Assembly (NCBI GenBank): GCA_003241875.1
Contig: QBLU01000042.1
Span: 1 to 33,961 of the forward strand
Length of the DNA stretch: 33,961 bases
Direction of reading: 5' to 3'
Origin: Alphaproteobacteria bacterium
Lineage (GTDB): Bacteria; Pseudomonadota; Alphaproteobacteria; Sphingomonadales; Sphingomonadaceae
The notes beneath the pieces were generated by a model, which had not been told where the DNA came from, did not search any database, and worked only from the letters and a program-made list of their open reading frames with translations. A program made the translations under genes and the position numbers. Positions 14,077-22,513 of this stretch are shown piece after piece; position 1 is the stretch's first letter, and the number at the start of each line of letters is the position of its first letter.

Positions 14077-14970
14077 CTATGATTCAATGTTGAACCCGCG
14101 GAGCACCCGGACCGCTTCTGGGTCGATCTCGACAAGCGCCACGGGAACAGAGCCGAGGCAGGCGAGATAGGTGCCGGGTGTGGCGGGGTGCCCGAAAAGC
14201 CTGCGCCCCTGTCGGAGTGCCGCCGCTTCGTCGGGATCAACAGCGAGAGCCGGGATGTCGTCCAGCCCCGCCATCAGTGGCAGGATGACCTGTTCTAGCT
14301 GCGCCCCCTGCACCAGCATCTCGAATTTGTCCAGCGATATCGCCTGTTCGATACGGAACGGGCCGGCGCGGGTGCGGCGCAGCATGGTGACATGGCCGAC
14401 GCTGCCCAGCGCCAGCGCGAGATCGCGGGCGAGGCTGCGGATATAGGTGCCCTTGGACACGGTCGCCGACAATGTCGCGTTGTCCGGCACCGATTCGGCC
14501 AGCCGAAGTTCGTGGATGGTGACGTGGCGCGTGGCCAGTTCCACCGTCTCGCCGGCGCGGGCGAGGGCATAGGCGCGTTGGCCGTCGACCTTGAGCGCCG
14601 AATAGGCCGGCGGCACCTGGTCGATAGGGCCGGTGAAGCGCGGCAGGATGGCGGTGATGGCGGCCCTCGTCGGCCGCACGGCGGACGTGGCGATCACGGC
14701 GCCTTCGGCATCCTCGGTCGCCGTCGCGGTGCCCCACTGCACGGTGAAGTCATAGCCCTTGGTCGCATCGAGCATCCGGCCGGCGAGCTTGGTCGCCTCC
14801 CCGATGGCGATCGGCAGCACGCCGGTGGCCAGCGGATCGAGCGTGCCGCCGTGGCCGATGCGATCGGGGCGGATACCCACCCCGCGCAGGATGCGCTTTA
14901 CGGCCGCGACGCCCTGTGCGCTCGACAGGCCGAGCGGCTTGTCGAGGATAATCCAGCCGTTGATGCTCAA
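14077..14970 (-). CDS. truB: tRNA pseudouridine(55) synthase TruB
   Basis: 297 residues. It makes pseudouridine 55 in the T-loop of tRNAs. Starts with GWIILDKPLGLSS; catalytic Asp45 in HGGTLDPLATGVL; YALARAGETVEL and SKGTYIRSLARDLA (about 160-175) follow, then a C-terminal PUA-like region. The start must be the TTG at 14970 because the conserved N-terminus begins there and no ATG/GTG is near. This TTG overlaps the stop of the GNAT gene (TTGA), implying coupled translation. Placed between rbfA/GNAT and rpsO as in the usual infB operon. Confidence 0.97.
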   Translation of the reverse strand: MSINGWIILDKPLGLSSAQGVAAVKRILRGVGIRPDRIGHGGTLDPLATGVLPIAIGEATKLAGRMLDATKGYDFTVQWGTATATEDAEGAVIATSAVRPTRAAITAILPRFTGPIDQVPPAYSALKVDGQRAYALARAGETVELATRHVTIHELRLAESVPDNATLSATVSKGTYIRSLARDLALALGSVGHVTMLRRTRAGPFRIEQAISLDKFEMLVQGAQLEQVILPLMAGLDDIPALAVDPDEAAALRQGRRLFGHPATPGTYLACLGSVPVALVEIDPEAVRVLRGFNIES

Positions 14971-15533
14971 GTGGCGCCGCGCAACAGGTCGGATTCCTCG
15001 CCCGGCAGCAGCGAAAACACGCAGGTGTCGCGGACATGGCCGGTCCAGGTGATCTTGTTCGATCGCAAGATGCCATCGAGCCGGGCGCCGAGCTTGCGCA
15101 CCGCCGCCTGCGAACGGGTGTTGCGGACATCGATGTCGAAAACGATGCGGACGATGCCGCAGGCCCGGGCATGGCCAATCATCAGGCGTTTCAGCCGCAG
15201 GTTGAAGCCGCTGCCGCGGACGGACGGGTGGAGATAGGTGAAGCCGATGGCGACAACATGATTCGCCGCGTCATGATCGTACCAGGACGTGCAGCCGACG
15301 AGCGCATCGCCATCGAAAACCGCATAGGCGGCGCGGCCAAGCAGCATGGCGAAGCCGGGATCGAAATGCTCGCCATGCAGCGACACCGAATAGATCGCCC
15401 AGATTTCGCTGTCGGCGGCGCACGCGGCGCGCAGGCCCTCGCGATGCGCCTCGGCAAGTGGTTCGAGTCGCAGCGTGCCGTCGGCGAGCGGGACGTGCAC
15501 CTCAGCCGTCGTCGTCAAGCGCGTCTTCCTCAT
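14967..15533 (-). CDS. GNAT family N-acetyltransferase (RimJ/RimL-like)
   Basis: 188 residues if the ATG at 15533 is used. A TTG at 15518 has a better ribosome site (GAGGAAG) and would give 183 residues; the GTG at 15500 is also open. It has a GNAT fold: GTLRLEPLAEAHREGLRAAC at the start, VGCTSWYDHD, an acetyl-CoA binding region around VAIGFTYLHPSVRGSGFN, then RIVFDIDVRNTRSQAAVRKLGARLDG, typical of RimJ/RimL-type enzymes. The substrate is unknown. It sits inside the translation operon between rbfA (overlapping its 3' end) and truB (4-bp overlap), so a ribosome- or tRNA-related target is tempting but unproven. Confidence 0.88.
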   Translation of the reverse strand: MRKTRLTTTAEVHVPLADGTLRLEPLAEAHREGLRAACAADSEIWAIYSVSLHGEHFDPGFAMLLGRAAYAVFDGDALVGCTSWYDHDAANHVVAIGFTYLHPSVRGSGFNLRLKRLMIGHARACGIVRIVFDIDVRNTRSQAAVRKLGARLDGILRSNKITWTGHVRDTCVFSLLPGEESDLLRGAT

Positions 15534-15957
15534 CGCGCACGTCGGACAGGCGGCGCGGCTTGGCCGCCGGCTCCAGGTCGCGGGCGATCGACGGCTGGCG
15601 TAGGATCGCATCGATACGGGCGCCGGCGTCGAAGCGTTCGTCGGCGCGGAACCGCAGATCGGGGGTGTATTTGGTCACCATCTGGCGGGCGACTTCGCCG
15701 CGCAGGTAACGGGCATGGCTGGCGAGCGCCTTGACGACAGCCTGGTCGTCGCCGCCGCCCAGCGCCTTGATAAACACCGTGGCGTGGCGCAGGTCGGCAG
15801 TGACGCGAACCTCGCTGACCGACACGATCGTCCGCTGCAGCAGTTCGTCGCGCAGTTCGCCGCGGCCGATCACCTCGGCGAGCGCATGGCGCACCTGTTC
15901 GCCGATGCGCTGCTGGCGAATCGAGCGGCCTTGGGAATCGGGGGTGGCACGGGCCAT
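15502..15957 (-). CDS. rbfA: Ribosome-binding factor A
   Basis: 151 residues. RbfA is a KH-like factor that binds 30S precursors and helps mature the 16S 5' end. The helix RQQRIGEQVRHALAEVIGRG (about 14-33) is followed by VSVSEVRVTADLRHATVFIKAL and LRGEVARQMVTKYTPDLRFRAD (about 86-110). The tail is acidic (DVRDEEDALDDDG). It lies 165 bp after infB with several hairpins between, so it may have its own promoter as well as read-through. Confidence 0.97.
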   Translation of the reverse strand: MARATPDSQGRSIRQQRIGEQVRHALAEVIGRGELRDELLQRTIVSVSEVRVTADLRHATVFIKALGGGDDQAVVKALASHARYLRGEVARQMVTKYTPDLRFRADERFDAGARIDAILRQPSIARDLEPAAKPRRLSDVRDEEDALDDDG

Positions 15958-15997
15958 GATGAAACTTATGCCTAGCTCAAATTAAAAAGAAGAGCGT

Positions 15998-16104
15998 CGC
16001 GGCAAAGCCGCGCCGTCGGACGGGTTCGGGCGGGGTATCCGCCCGCCCCGCCGGCCGCTCGCGCGCGAGTCCGTGCGCTGCTCCCCGATCGCTGCGCAAT
16101 CGGG
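15998..16104. repeat. Cluster of stem-loops between infB and rbfA
   Basis: Three short perfect stems: CGCGGC/GCCGCG with loop AAA (15998-16012), CGGGCGG/CCGCCCG (16027-16045) and CCCGAT/ATCGGG (16084-16104). On the minus strand the one nearest rbfA is followed 5-10 nt later by CTTCTTTTT, so it could act as a weak terminator after infB. The same AT-rich stretch (TTTTTAATTTGA) could alternatively supply a promoter for rbfA. This is the only long break in the operon before rpsO. Confidence 0.4.
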
Positions 16105-16122
16105 TCGCTGCGCTCGGCCGCG

Positions 16123-18873
16123 CTAGAGTGTCCGATCGCGCATCTCGACTTCATAGGTCTCGACCACGTCGCCGGCCTTGACGTCCGAGGACGCTTCCAG
16201 CGTGATACCGCATTCGAGGCCGGCCTTGACCTCCGCGACGTCGTCCTTGAAGCGGCGCAGCGAGGCGATGACACCGGTGTAGATGATGACATCGTCGCGC
16301 ATGACGCGGGCGCGCAGGGCCTTCTTGATGAAGCCTTCGGTGACGCGGATACCCGCCGCCTTGCCGGTCTTGCCGGCCTGGAAGACTTCGAGAACCTGGG
16401 CGCGGCCGACGACCGTTTCCAGCGCTTCCGGACCCAGCTGGCCCGCCATCGCCGCCTTCACTTCGTCGATCAGGTCGTAGATGACGTCGTAATATTTCAG
16501 CGCCACGCCATCGCGCTGGGCGATTTCGCGGGCCTTGGCATTGGCACGGACGTTGAAGCCGATGATCGGCGCACCGCTCGCCTTGGCCAGCGTCACGTCG
16601 GATTCGGTGATGCCACCGACACCGGCGGCCAGCACCTTGGCCTTGATGAGATCGGTCGAGATCTTGTTGACCGCCCCGGCAATGGCTTCGGCCGAGCCTT
16701 GCGTATCCGCCTTGATGACCAGCGGATAAACCTGGGCCTTGGCCTGACGCAGCACCGAGAACATCGTCTCGAGGTTGGCCGGTTCCTGCTCGATGCGCTT
16801 GGCATTGGCGAGGCCGGCGCGATAATCAGCGACCTCGCGAGCGCGGGCTTCGCTCTCGACGACGGTGACCGGGTCACCGGCGGCGGGAACGCCCGTCAAC
16901 CCGAGCACTTCCACCGGCATCGAAGGCGTGGCCTCCTTCACCTGGGCACCCTTGTCGTCGACCAGGGCGCGGACCTTGCCCCATTCCTGGCCCATCACGA
17001 AGATGTCGCCACGCTTGAGCGTGCCGCGGCGAACGAGGACCGTCGCCAGGGCGCCCTTGCCCTTGTCGAGCCGCGCCTCGATGACGCTGCCTTCGGCTGC
17101 GCGATCGGGGTTGGCCTTCAGCTCCAGGATTTCGGCCTGCAGCAGGATCTTTTCGATCAGCTCGTCGAGGCCGGTCTTCTGCGTTGCCGAAACTTCGACA
17201 TCCTGGACTTCGCCGCCCATCGATTCGACCTGCACGTCATACTGCAGGAGCGCCTGGCGGATCTTTTCCGCGTTGGCACCGGCCTTGTCCATCTTGTTGA
17301 TGGCGACGATCATCGGGACACCGGCAGCCTTGGTGTGCTGGATGGCCTCGATGGTCTGCGGCATGATGCCGTCGTCCCACGCCACCACCAGGATGACGAT
17401 GTCGGTCACGCTGGCGCCGCGGGCGCGCATCTGGGTGAAGGCTTCGTGGCCCGGCGTGTCGAGGAAGGTGATCTTGTCCTTCGACTTCGTCGTGATCTGA
17501 TAGGCGCCGATGTGCTGGGTGATGCCGCCGGCCTCGCCCTTGACGACATTGGTGCCGCGCAGCGCGTCGAGCAGCGACGTCTTGCCGTGGTCGACATGGC
17601 CCATGATGGTAACGACCGGCGGCCGCGGCAGCAGGTGATCATCGACATCCGCGCCGCCGACCATGCCGATTTCGACATCGGATTCGGACACGCGAACGAT
17701 GTTGTGGCCGAATTCGGTCAGTACCAGCTCGGCAGTGTCCTGGTCGAGCTCGTCGACGGCTGCCGACGGCACGCCCATGCGGGCGAGCAGGCGGACGACG
17801 TTCGACGTACGCTCGGCCATGCGGTGCGCCAGTTCGGCGACCGTGATGCGATCAGGGACGGTAACGTCGCGGACCTGCTTCGCCTGGCTGCCGAGGCGAC
17901 CGCGTTCCTTTTCACGGGCACGGCGCAGCGCGGCGAGCGACCGGGTGCGGACGCTGTCATCCGAATCGAGCGCGCGGGTGACGGTCAGCTTGCCCGACTG
18001 GCGGCGATCGTCGCCCATGCGCAGGCGCGCCGGCTTGGCGGCGAGGTCGGGCTTGCGACCCGGCAGAGCGCGAACACGCAGGCGCTCCTCTTCCTCGTCG
18101 AGCTCGACCAGCGTCTGCGGCGTGTCGCTCGGCACCGGATCGGGGCGAGTGGCGATTTCTTCCTCGCGGGCGCGCTTCTCCTCGAGACGCAGGCGCTCGG
18201 CCTCGGCGGCTTCGGCGCGGGCGGCTTCCTCGCGGATGCGGCCTTCCTCGGCCATGCGCAGCCGGTCTTCCTCGGCCTGGCGCAGCAACAGTGCCTGGCG
18301 CTCCTGCCGGGTCATCAGGTCGGTGGCGGCGGGGCGACGCTGCTCCTGGACCGGCGGACGCACCGGCGGCTTGGCAGCGGGGCGTGCGGCAGCGGGCGCC
18401 GGCGTTGGCGTCGGGGCCGGAGCGGGCGTTTCGACCTTGGCGACGGGCGCCGGCTCGGGCGCCTTCGGTTGCGGGGCCGGCTGGCGCTCGACCGGGCGGA
18501 ACATCACCGGCGGCGGCACCGGCCGCGCGGGTGCGGCGGGCGCGACCTCGGGTGCAGGAGCAGCAGCCACCGGGGTCGGCGTCGGCGTTGCAACCGGAAC
18601 CGGGGTCGGCTCCGGAGCGCGGGCAACAGGCGCTTCCGCGGGCGCTGCGACAGGCGCCGCCGGCGGCGGGGCTGGCGCGGCGACGGGTGCCGGCACTTCG
18701 ACGACGGGCGCCGGATCACCTGGGCGATGCAGCACGCGCGCACGTTTCACTTCCACGACCACCTGCTTGGTGCGGCCATGGCTGAAGCTCTGTTTCACCT
18801 TGCCCACTTCGACAGCCTTGTTCAGGCCGAGGGGGGCTCGCATGCCGAGCTTGGGTTTGTTGTCGTCACTCAT
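16123..18873 (-). CDS. infB: Translation initiation factor IF-2
   Basis: 916 residues. A GTPase that brings initiator tRNA to the 30S subunit. The short N-terminal IF2_assoc-like part ([20 protein letters not shown] and [10 protein letters not shown]) is followed by a long Pro/Ala-rich disordered stretch (about 55-190), a Glu/Arg-rich helical segment (about 200-270, [20 protein letters not shown]), the IF2 N2 domain, then the G domain with G1 [15 protein letters not shown]3 DTPGHEAF and G4 NKMDK, and the C-terminal beta-barrel domains ending in [20 protein letters not shown]. The start [10 protein letters not shown] at 18873 lies 10 nt after ylxR. The Pro/Ala linker is longer than in E. coli, as usual for alphaproteobacteria. 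Confidence 0.98.
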   Translation of the reverse strand: MSDDNKPKLGMRAPLGLNKAVEVGKVKQSFSHGRTKQVVVEVKRARVLHRPGDPAPVVEVPAPVAAPAPPPAAPVAAPAEAPVARAPEPTPVPVATPTPTPVAAAPAPEVAPAAPARPVPPPVMFRPVERQPAPQPKAPEPAPVAKVETPAPAPTPTPAPAAARPAAKPPVRPPVQEQRRPAATDLMTRQERQALLLRQAEEDRLRMAEEGRIREEAARAEAAEAERLRLEEKRAREEEIATRPDPVPSDTPQTLVELDEEEERLRVRALPGRKPDLAAKPARLRMGDDRRQSGKLTVTRALDSDDSVRTRSLAALRRAREKERGRLGSQAKQVRDVTVPDRITVAELAHRMAERTSNVVRLLARMGVPSAAVDELDQDTAELVLTEFGHNIVRVSESDVEIGMVGGADVDDHLLPRPPVVTIMGHVDHGKTSLLDALRGTNVVKGEAGGITQHIGAYQITTKSKDKITFLDTPGHEAFTQMRARGASVTDIVILVVAWDDGIMPQTIEAIQHTKAAGVPMIVAINKMDKAGANAEKIRQALLQYDVQVESMGGEVQDVEVSATQKTGLDELIEKILLQAEILELKANPDRAAEGSVIEARLDKGKGALATVLVRRGTLKRGDIFVMGQEWGKVRALVDDKGAQVKEATPSMPVEVLGLTGVPAAGDPVTVVESEARAREVADYRAGLANAKRIEQEPANLETMFSVLRQAKAQVYPLVIKADTQGSAEAIAGAVNKISTDLIKAKVLAAGVGGITESDVTLAKASGAPIIGFNVRANAKAREIAQRDGVALKYYDVIYDLIDEVKAAMAGQLGPEALETVVGRAQVLEVFQAGKTGKAAGIRVTEGFIKKALRARVMRDDVIIYTGVIASLRRFKDDVAEVKAGLECGITLEASSDVKAGDVVETYEVEMRDRTL

Positions 18874-18883
18874 CAAGTCGTGC

Positions 18884-19642
18884 CTAATGCCTTTCAGCGG
18901 TCGCCACGGCAACTGCCGCGGCGGCCTGTTCTTCGTCGTCTTCGTCTTCTGCCTGGTGCACCTTGCCGCCGTTGAAGGCCGCCCAGCGTTCCAGCGCCTG
19001 CATCACCCGCGCGGCGCTGGCAGCGTCGGATATCGCGGCATGTACAACATTCTCGCGGCCAAGGGCCATCGACAATTGGTCCCGCCCGACCGGCAACACG
19101 ATGGATGGCGTGCCGGGGGAGGCGCCGCGGCGCTTTGCCTCCAGCTTGCCGACACCATCGGGGCGGGCATCGCCGGCGTGAATCAACAGGCGGATCTTGC
19201 CCTTGATCAGCGCCTCGCCGATGCGTTCGTGTCCCCATATCAGGTTGCCGGCGCGGTTTTCCAACCCCAGCCGGTCGAGCGCGCGGCGTTCCAGCCCGGC
19301 GGCGATCTGGTCGGGCAGGTCGTCCGGCAGCTTCAGCGCATTGGACTTGAAGGCGCGGGCGAGCGCACCCTTCAGCTTGCCCTTCGCCATTGCGGATTCG
19401 AGGATGGCGCGGTCGGCAACGATCCAGGCACCGCGGCCCGGCAGCTTGCCGTTGAAATCCGGTGCAACCTGCTGCTCGGGGCCGACGGCAAGCCGAATCA
19501 GCGACGCCCGCGGGCCGTGCGCCTGGGTCAGGACGCAGCGGCGTTCAGGGGCTTGTGCGCCGACGGCGCACGGGGCCGGCCCCGCATCGGCAGGGTCGGC
19601 AACGCCGGTGATGTCGGCCGTCAGATGCTCATCGTGTTCCAT
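18884..19642 (-). CDS. ylxR: YlxR (DUF448) RNA-binding protein with L7Ae-like C-terminal region
   Basis: 252 residues from the ATG at 19642, overlapping the nusA end by 14 bp. N-terminal YlxR domain: ERRCVLTQAHGPRASLIRLA (about 33-52), LPGRGAWIVADRAILESAMA. The alphaproteobacterial form is longer than the roughly 90-residue Firmicutes protein and adds a second region (about 120-235; LLIHAGDARPDGVGKLEAKR and LSMALGRENVVHAAI) resembling L7Ae/YlxQ-type RNA-binding folds. So YlxR and YlxQ functions are probably fused. It ends in an acidic then Ala/Val-rich tail (EDEDDEEQAAAAVAVA). The role is not known in detail; location between nusA and infB is highly conserved. Confidence 0.93.
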   Translation of the reverse strand: MEHDEHLTADITGVADPADAGPAPCAVGAQAPERRCVLTQAHGPRASLIRLAVGPEQQVAPDFNGKLPGRGAWIVADRAILESAMAKGKLKGALARAFKSNALKLPDDLPDQIAAGLERRALDRLGLENRAGNLIWGHERIGEALIKGKIRLLIHAGDARPDGVGKLEAKRRGASPGTPSIVLPVGRDQLSMALGRENVVHAAISDAASAARVMQALERWAAFNGGKVHQAEDEDDEEQAAAAVAVATAERH

Positions 19643-21179
19643 CCGCGGGTGCGTCCTCCCCGGCGGATTCGAACCAGTGGGCGCGCGCGGCCATGATGAT
19701 GCGGTTGCCGTCGTCTTCGGAAATGCCGAAGTCGCGCAGCACGCCGATGTTCTTCGACACCAGCTCGTCGGTGGCGAGATCGCCGAGGTCGTCGAGCGTC
19801 TTGATGCCCTTCTTGCCGAGCGCAACGAGCATCGCCTCGCTCAGGCCCTCGATGGCGGCAACATCGTCCTCGACGCCAAGCGTCTTGCGCTCCTCGCGGG
19901 CAGCAGCCTCGCGGCGATCGAGCGCCTCGACGGCGCGGTTCTGCAGCTCGGCGGCGAGATCGTCGTCAAAGCCTTCGATGCTCGCCAGCTCGGCGATCTC
20001 GACATAGGCGACTTCCTCGAGCTCGCTGAAGCCTTCCGCGACCAGCAGCTGGGCCAGCGTCTCGTCGACATCGAGCTCGCTTTCGAACATTGCCGACTTC
20101 TCGGTGAATTCCTTCTGGCGGCGCTCGCTCTCGTCGGCCTCGGTCATGATGTCGATCTGGCGACCGGTCAGCTGGCTGGCGAGGCGGACGTTCTGGCCGC
20201 GGCGACCGATGGCGAGGCTCAACTGGTCATCGGGGACGACGACATCGATGCGATTGTCTTCCTCGTCCATCACCACCTTGCTGACTTCGGCGGGCTGCAA
20301 TGCGTTGACGACGAAGGTCGCGACATCGGGCGACCAGGGGATGATGTCGATCTTTTCGCCCTGCAGCTCCTGGACGACGGCCTGGACGCGGCTGCCCTTC
20401 ATGCCGACGCAGGCGCCGACCGGGTCGATCGACGAATCGCGGCTGATGACGCCGATCTTGGCGCGGCTGCCCGGGTCGCGGGCAACGGCCTTGATCTCGA
20501 TGATGCCGTCATAGATTTCCGGCACTTCCTGGGCGAACAGCTTTTTCATGAAGTCGCCGGCAGCGCGCGACAGGAAAATCTGGGGCCCGCGCGGTTCGCG
20601 GCGGACGCTTGCGATGAGGGCGCGGACGCGATCGCCGGGCTTCAGCACTTCGCGCGGGATCTGCTGGTCGCGGCGGATGACGCCCTCGGCCTTGCCCAGG
20701 TCGACGACGACATGGCCGAACTCGGCGCGCTTGACGAGGCCGGTGATGATCTCCCCGGCGCGGTCCTTGAATTCCTCGTACTGGCGGTCGCGCTCGGCAT
20801 CGCGGACCTTTTGAACGATGACCTGCTTTGCGGCCTGGGCGGCGATGCGGCCGAACTCCACCGGCGGCAGCGGATCGACGATGAAGTCGCCGAGCTTGGC
20901 CTCCTTGTCTTTCTTCAGAGCGCCCTTGAGGTCGATCTGCTTGAAGAAATCCTCGGGCTCCTCGACGACTTCGAGGACGCGCCACAGCCGGGTTTCACCG
21001 CCCTTGGGGTCGATCTTGGCGCGAATGTCGTTTTCGGCGCCATAGCGGGCGCGGGCGGCGCGCTGGATGGCGTCTTCCATGGCCTCGATGACGATGGTCC
21101 GGTCGATCGACTTTTCGCGTGCCACCGCATCGGCGATGGCGATCAGTTCGGCGCGGTTGGCGGTGACGGCGGTGGCCAT
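19629..21179 (-). CDS. nusA: Transcription termination/antitermination protein NusA
   Basis: 516 residues. It binds RNA polymerase and nascent RNA, acting in pausing, termination and antitermination. N-terminal polymerase-binding domain (about 1-125, beginning near AIADAVAREKSIDRTIVIEA), S1 domain (about 130-200, GEIITGLVKRAEFGHVVVDL), KH1 (about 230-280, SSIDPVGACVGMKGSRVQAV) and KH2 (about 300-345, LSLAIGRRGQNVRLASQLTG), then two helical acidic repeats (about 360-430 and 440-500). GSRVQAVVQELQGEKIDIIPW is diagnostic. Starts 4 nt after rimP stops; its end overlaps ylxR. Confidence 0.98.
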   Translation of the reverse strand: MATAVTANRAELIAIADAVAREKSIDRTIVIEAMEDAIQRAARARYGAENDIRAKIDPKGGETRLWRVLEVVEEPEDFFKQIDLKGALKKDKEAKLGDFIVDPLPPVEFGRIAAQAAKQVIVQKVRDAERDRQYEEFKDRAGEIITGLVKRAEFGHVVVDLGKAEGVIRRDQQIPREVLKPGDRVRALIASVRREPRGPQIFLSRAAGDFMKKLFAQEVPEIYDGIIEIKAVARDPGSRAKIGVISRDSSIDPVGACVGMKGSRVQAVVQELQGEKIDIIPWSPDVATFVVNALQPAEVSKVVMDEEDNRIDVVVPDDQLSLAIGRRGQNVRLASQLTGRQIDIMTEADESERRQKEFTEKSAMFESELDVDETLAQLLVAEGFSELEEVAYVEIAELASIEGFDDDLAAELQNRAVEALDRREAAAREERKTLGVEDDVAAIEGLSEAMLVALGKKGIKTLDDLGDLATDELVSKNIGVLRDFGISEDDGNRIIMAARAHWFESAGEDAPADGTR

Positions 21180-21183
21180 TGTC

Positions 21184-21834
21184 TCAGTCCTCGGCAGAAT
21201 CGTTGATTGCGTCGTTGTCGTTGTCGGCGTCTTCGGTCTCGATCACTTCGTCGGCACCGCCGGCATCGAGCGGCTTCGACGCCTGGATCAGCTTTTGCGT
21301 CAACACCAGCTTGGCGGCGGTGATGGCGGCCAGCGGCAGCACCACCGGGCCGACGCTTTTCACCAGCAGCGTCACCATATCATCTTTGCGGCCGTCGATC
21401 ACGCCATGCGCGCGGGCGCGGCCGTCGACCGGCGGGTCGAGTTTCAGGCGCACTTCATGGCCCAGCCACTTGTCCCAGTCGGTCGGCCGGGTCAGCGGCC
21501 GGTCGATGCCGGGCGACGACACCTCCAGCGCATATTCGCTGGCGATCGGATCGGCTTCCTCCAGCGGCAGGTCGAGCGCGCGGCTGATTTCGGCGCACTG
21601 GTCGAGCGTCAACTGGCCGGTGGCGCGGTCTTCGGCCATCACCTGCAGCGTCATGTCGCCGGGCTTGCCCGACAACTGGACGCGCACCAGGTCGAACCCC
21701 AGGTCGGTGACCACGGGGGCGATGATGGCGTTCAGCGTCGCGTCGAGACTGGCGTTATCGGTCAATGCGGTTCCTGCAAGCACCTCCGGCGGCGGACGGG
21801 AGCGTTCCCGGCCGACCTCCATGCGGTTACCCAT
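21184..21834 (-). CDS. rimP: Ribosome maturation factor RimP
   Basis: Up to 216 residues. RimP binds 30S precursors during maturation. N-terminal domain: LNAIIAPVVTDLGFDLVRVQ, GQLTLDQCAEISRALD, YALEVSSPGIDRPLTRPTDW (about 100-120); C-terminal Sm-like domain: KLDPPVDGRARAHGVIDG, LPLAAITAAKLVLT. The tail is acidic (EDADNDNDAINDSAED). The first 23 residues are Arg-rich and unlike other RimPs. A TTG at 21765 with AGGAA upstream would give 193 residues and agrees better with the candidate promoter at 21849-21877, which would leave the ATG at 21834 almost leaderless. First gene of the operon. Confidence 0.93.
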   Translation of the reverse strand: MGNRMEVGRERSRPPPEVLAGTALTDNASLDATLNAIIAPVVTDLGFDLVRVQLSGKPGDMTLQVMAEDRATGQLTLDQCAEISRALDLPLEEADPIASEYALEVSSPGIDRPLTRPTDWDKWLGHEVRLKLDPPVDGRARAHGVIDGRKDDMVTLLVKSVGPVVLPLAAITAAKLVLTQKLIQASKPLDAGGADEVIETEDADNDNDAINDSAED

Positions 21835-21848
21835 GTAGAGATGACGGC

Positions 21849-21877
21849 CCTATAGTCCGCGGCGGCGGCGGCGGCAA
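21849..21877 (-). promoter_or_regulatory. Candidate housekeeping promoter of the rimP-nusA-pnp operon, with GGC microsatellite spacer
   Basis: On the minus strand: TTGCCG (21877-21872), exactly 17 nt, TATAGG (21854-21849). The spacer is mostly a (CGC/GCC) triplet run. Transcription would begin near 21842. No other sigma-70-like pair stands out in the 163-bp gap to the divergent gene. Assignment is by eye only. Confidence 0.35.
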
Positions 21878-21997
21878 GGGTGCACTGCATCGTGGCCGGA
21901 CCGGAGCATGTTTGTTGGCTGCGTGTTATGACCGTTCACATTGTGTTGCCGCATGGTTGGCCATAGCGTTTCGATGATCGACAGGAGTTACCATCAC

Positions 21998-22513
21998 ATG
22001 TCCCGGACTGTTTCCCTCTTCGCCCTGGCAGCGCTGCTCGCCGTCACCGTCCCCGCCGGCGCGCAGGACCAGAGCCAGCCGCAGGAAAAGCCGCGCAGCG
22101 ACATCGACAAGGTCGGCGACACTGTGGAGAATATCGGCGCGCGACCGCTGAAGGACCTCAACATCATCAAGGCCAAGGTTGCGCCGGAAATCGAGCGCAT
22201 CATGGACGCGCCCTATTCGCTCCAGGGCATCCGGACCTGCACCCAGTTCAAGACGGCGATCACCCGCCTGACCGGCGTGCTCGGTCCCGACGTCGATTCG
22301 CCGCAGCTGCAGAAAAAGGACAAGACGCCCGCCGAACAGGCGCTGTCGCTCGGCGAATCGGCGGCGGGCGGCATCATCCCGTTTTCGGGCGTCATCCGGC
22401 GTCTGTCGGGTGCCGAAGCCCGCCAGAAATACGCCCAGGCGGCGATCTATGCGGGATCGGTGCGCCGCGCATATTTGAAGGGCACGGCACGCGCCAAGGG
22501 CTGCAAGGTCTAG
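21998..22513 (+). CDS. Small secreted protein of unknown function
   Basis: 171 residues from the ATG at 21998, with AGGAG 8-9 nt upstream. A clear signal peptide (MSRTVSLFALAALLAVTVPAGAQ) is followed by a charged, glutamine-rich stretch, then a mainly helical region: DIDKVGDTVENIGARPLKDL (about 38-57), IRTCTQFKTAITRLTGVLGP, GIIPFSGVIRRLSGAEARQK, ending KGCKV. Two cysteines (in RTCTQ and KGCKV) could form a disulfide in the periplasm. I do not recognise the family; it looks like a conserved hypothetical of sphingomonads. Its stop shares CTAG with the convergent xerD stop. Confidence 0.8.
   Translation: MSRTVSLFALAALLAVTVPAGAQDQSQPQEKPRSDIDKVGDTVENIGARPLKDLNIIKAKVAPEIERIMDAPYSLQGIRTCTQFKTAITRLTGVLGPDVDSPQLQKKDKTPAEQALSLGESAAGGIIPFSGVIRRLSGAEARQKYAQAAIYAGSVRRAYLKGTARAKGCKV

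Noticed and set aside
16699-18975. Long open frame of about 758 codons on the plus strand
   Set aside because: It is the antisense of infB; high GC leaves shadow frames open. Composition is His/Asp/Arg-rich without domains, and infB is unmistakable.
19665-19675. GGATTCGAACC, resembling a tRNA T-loop in reverse
   Set aside because: It lies within the nusA C-terminal coding sequence (AHWFESAGED); no cloverleaf arms or anticodon stem fit around it.
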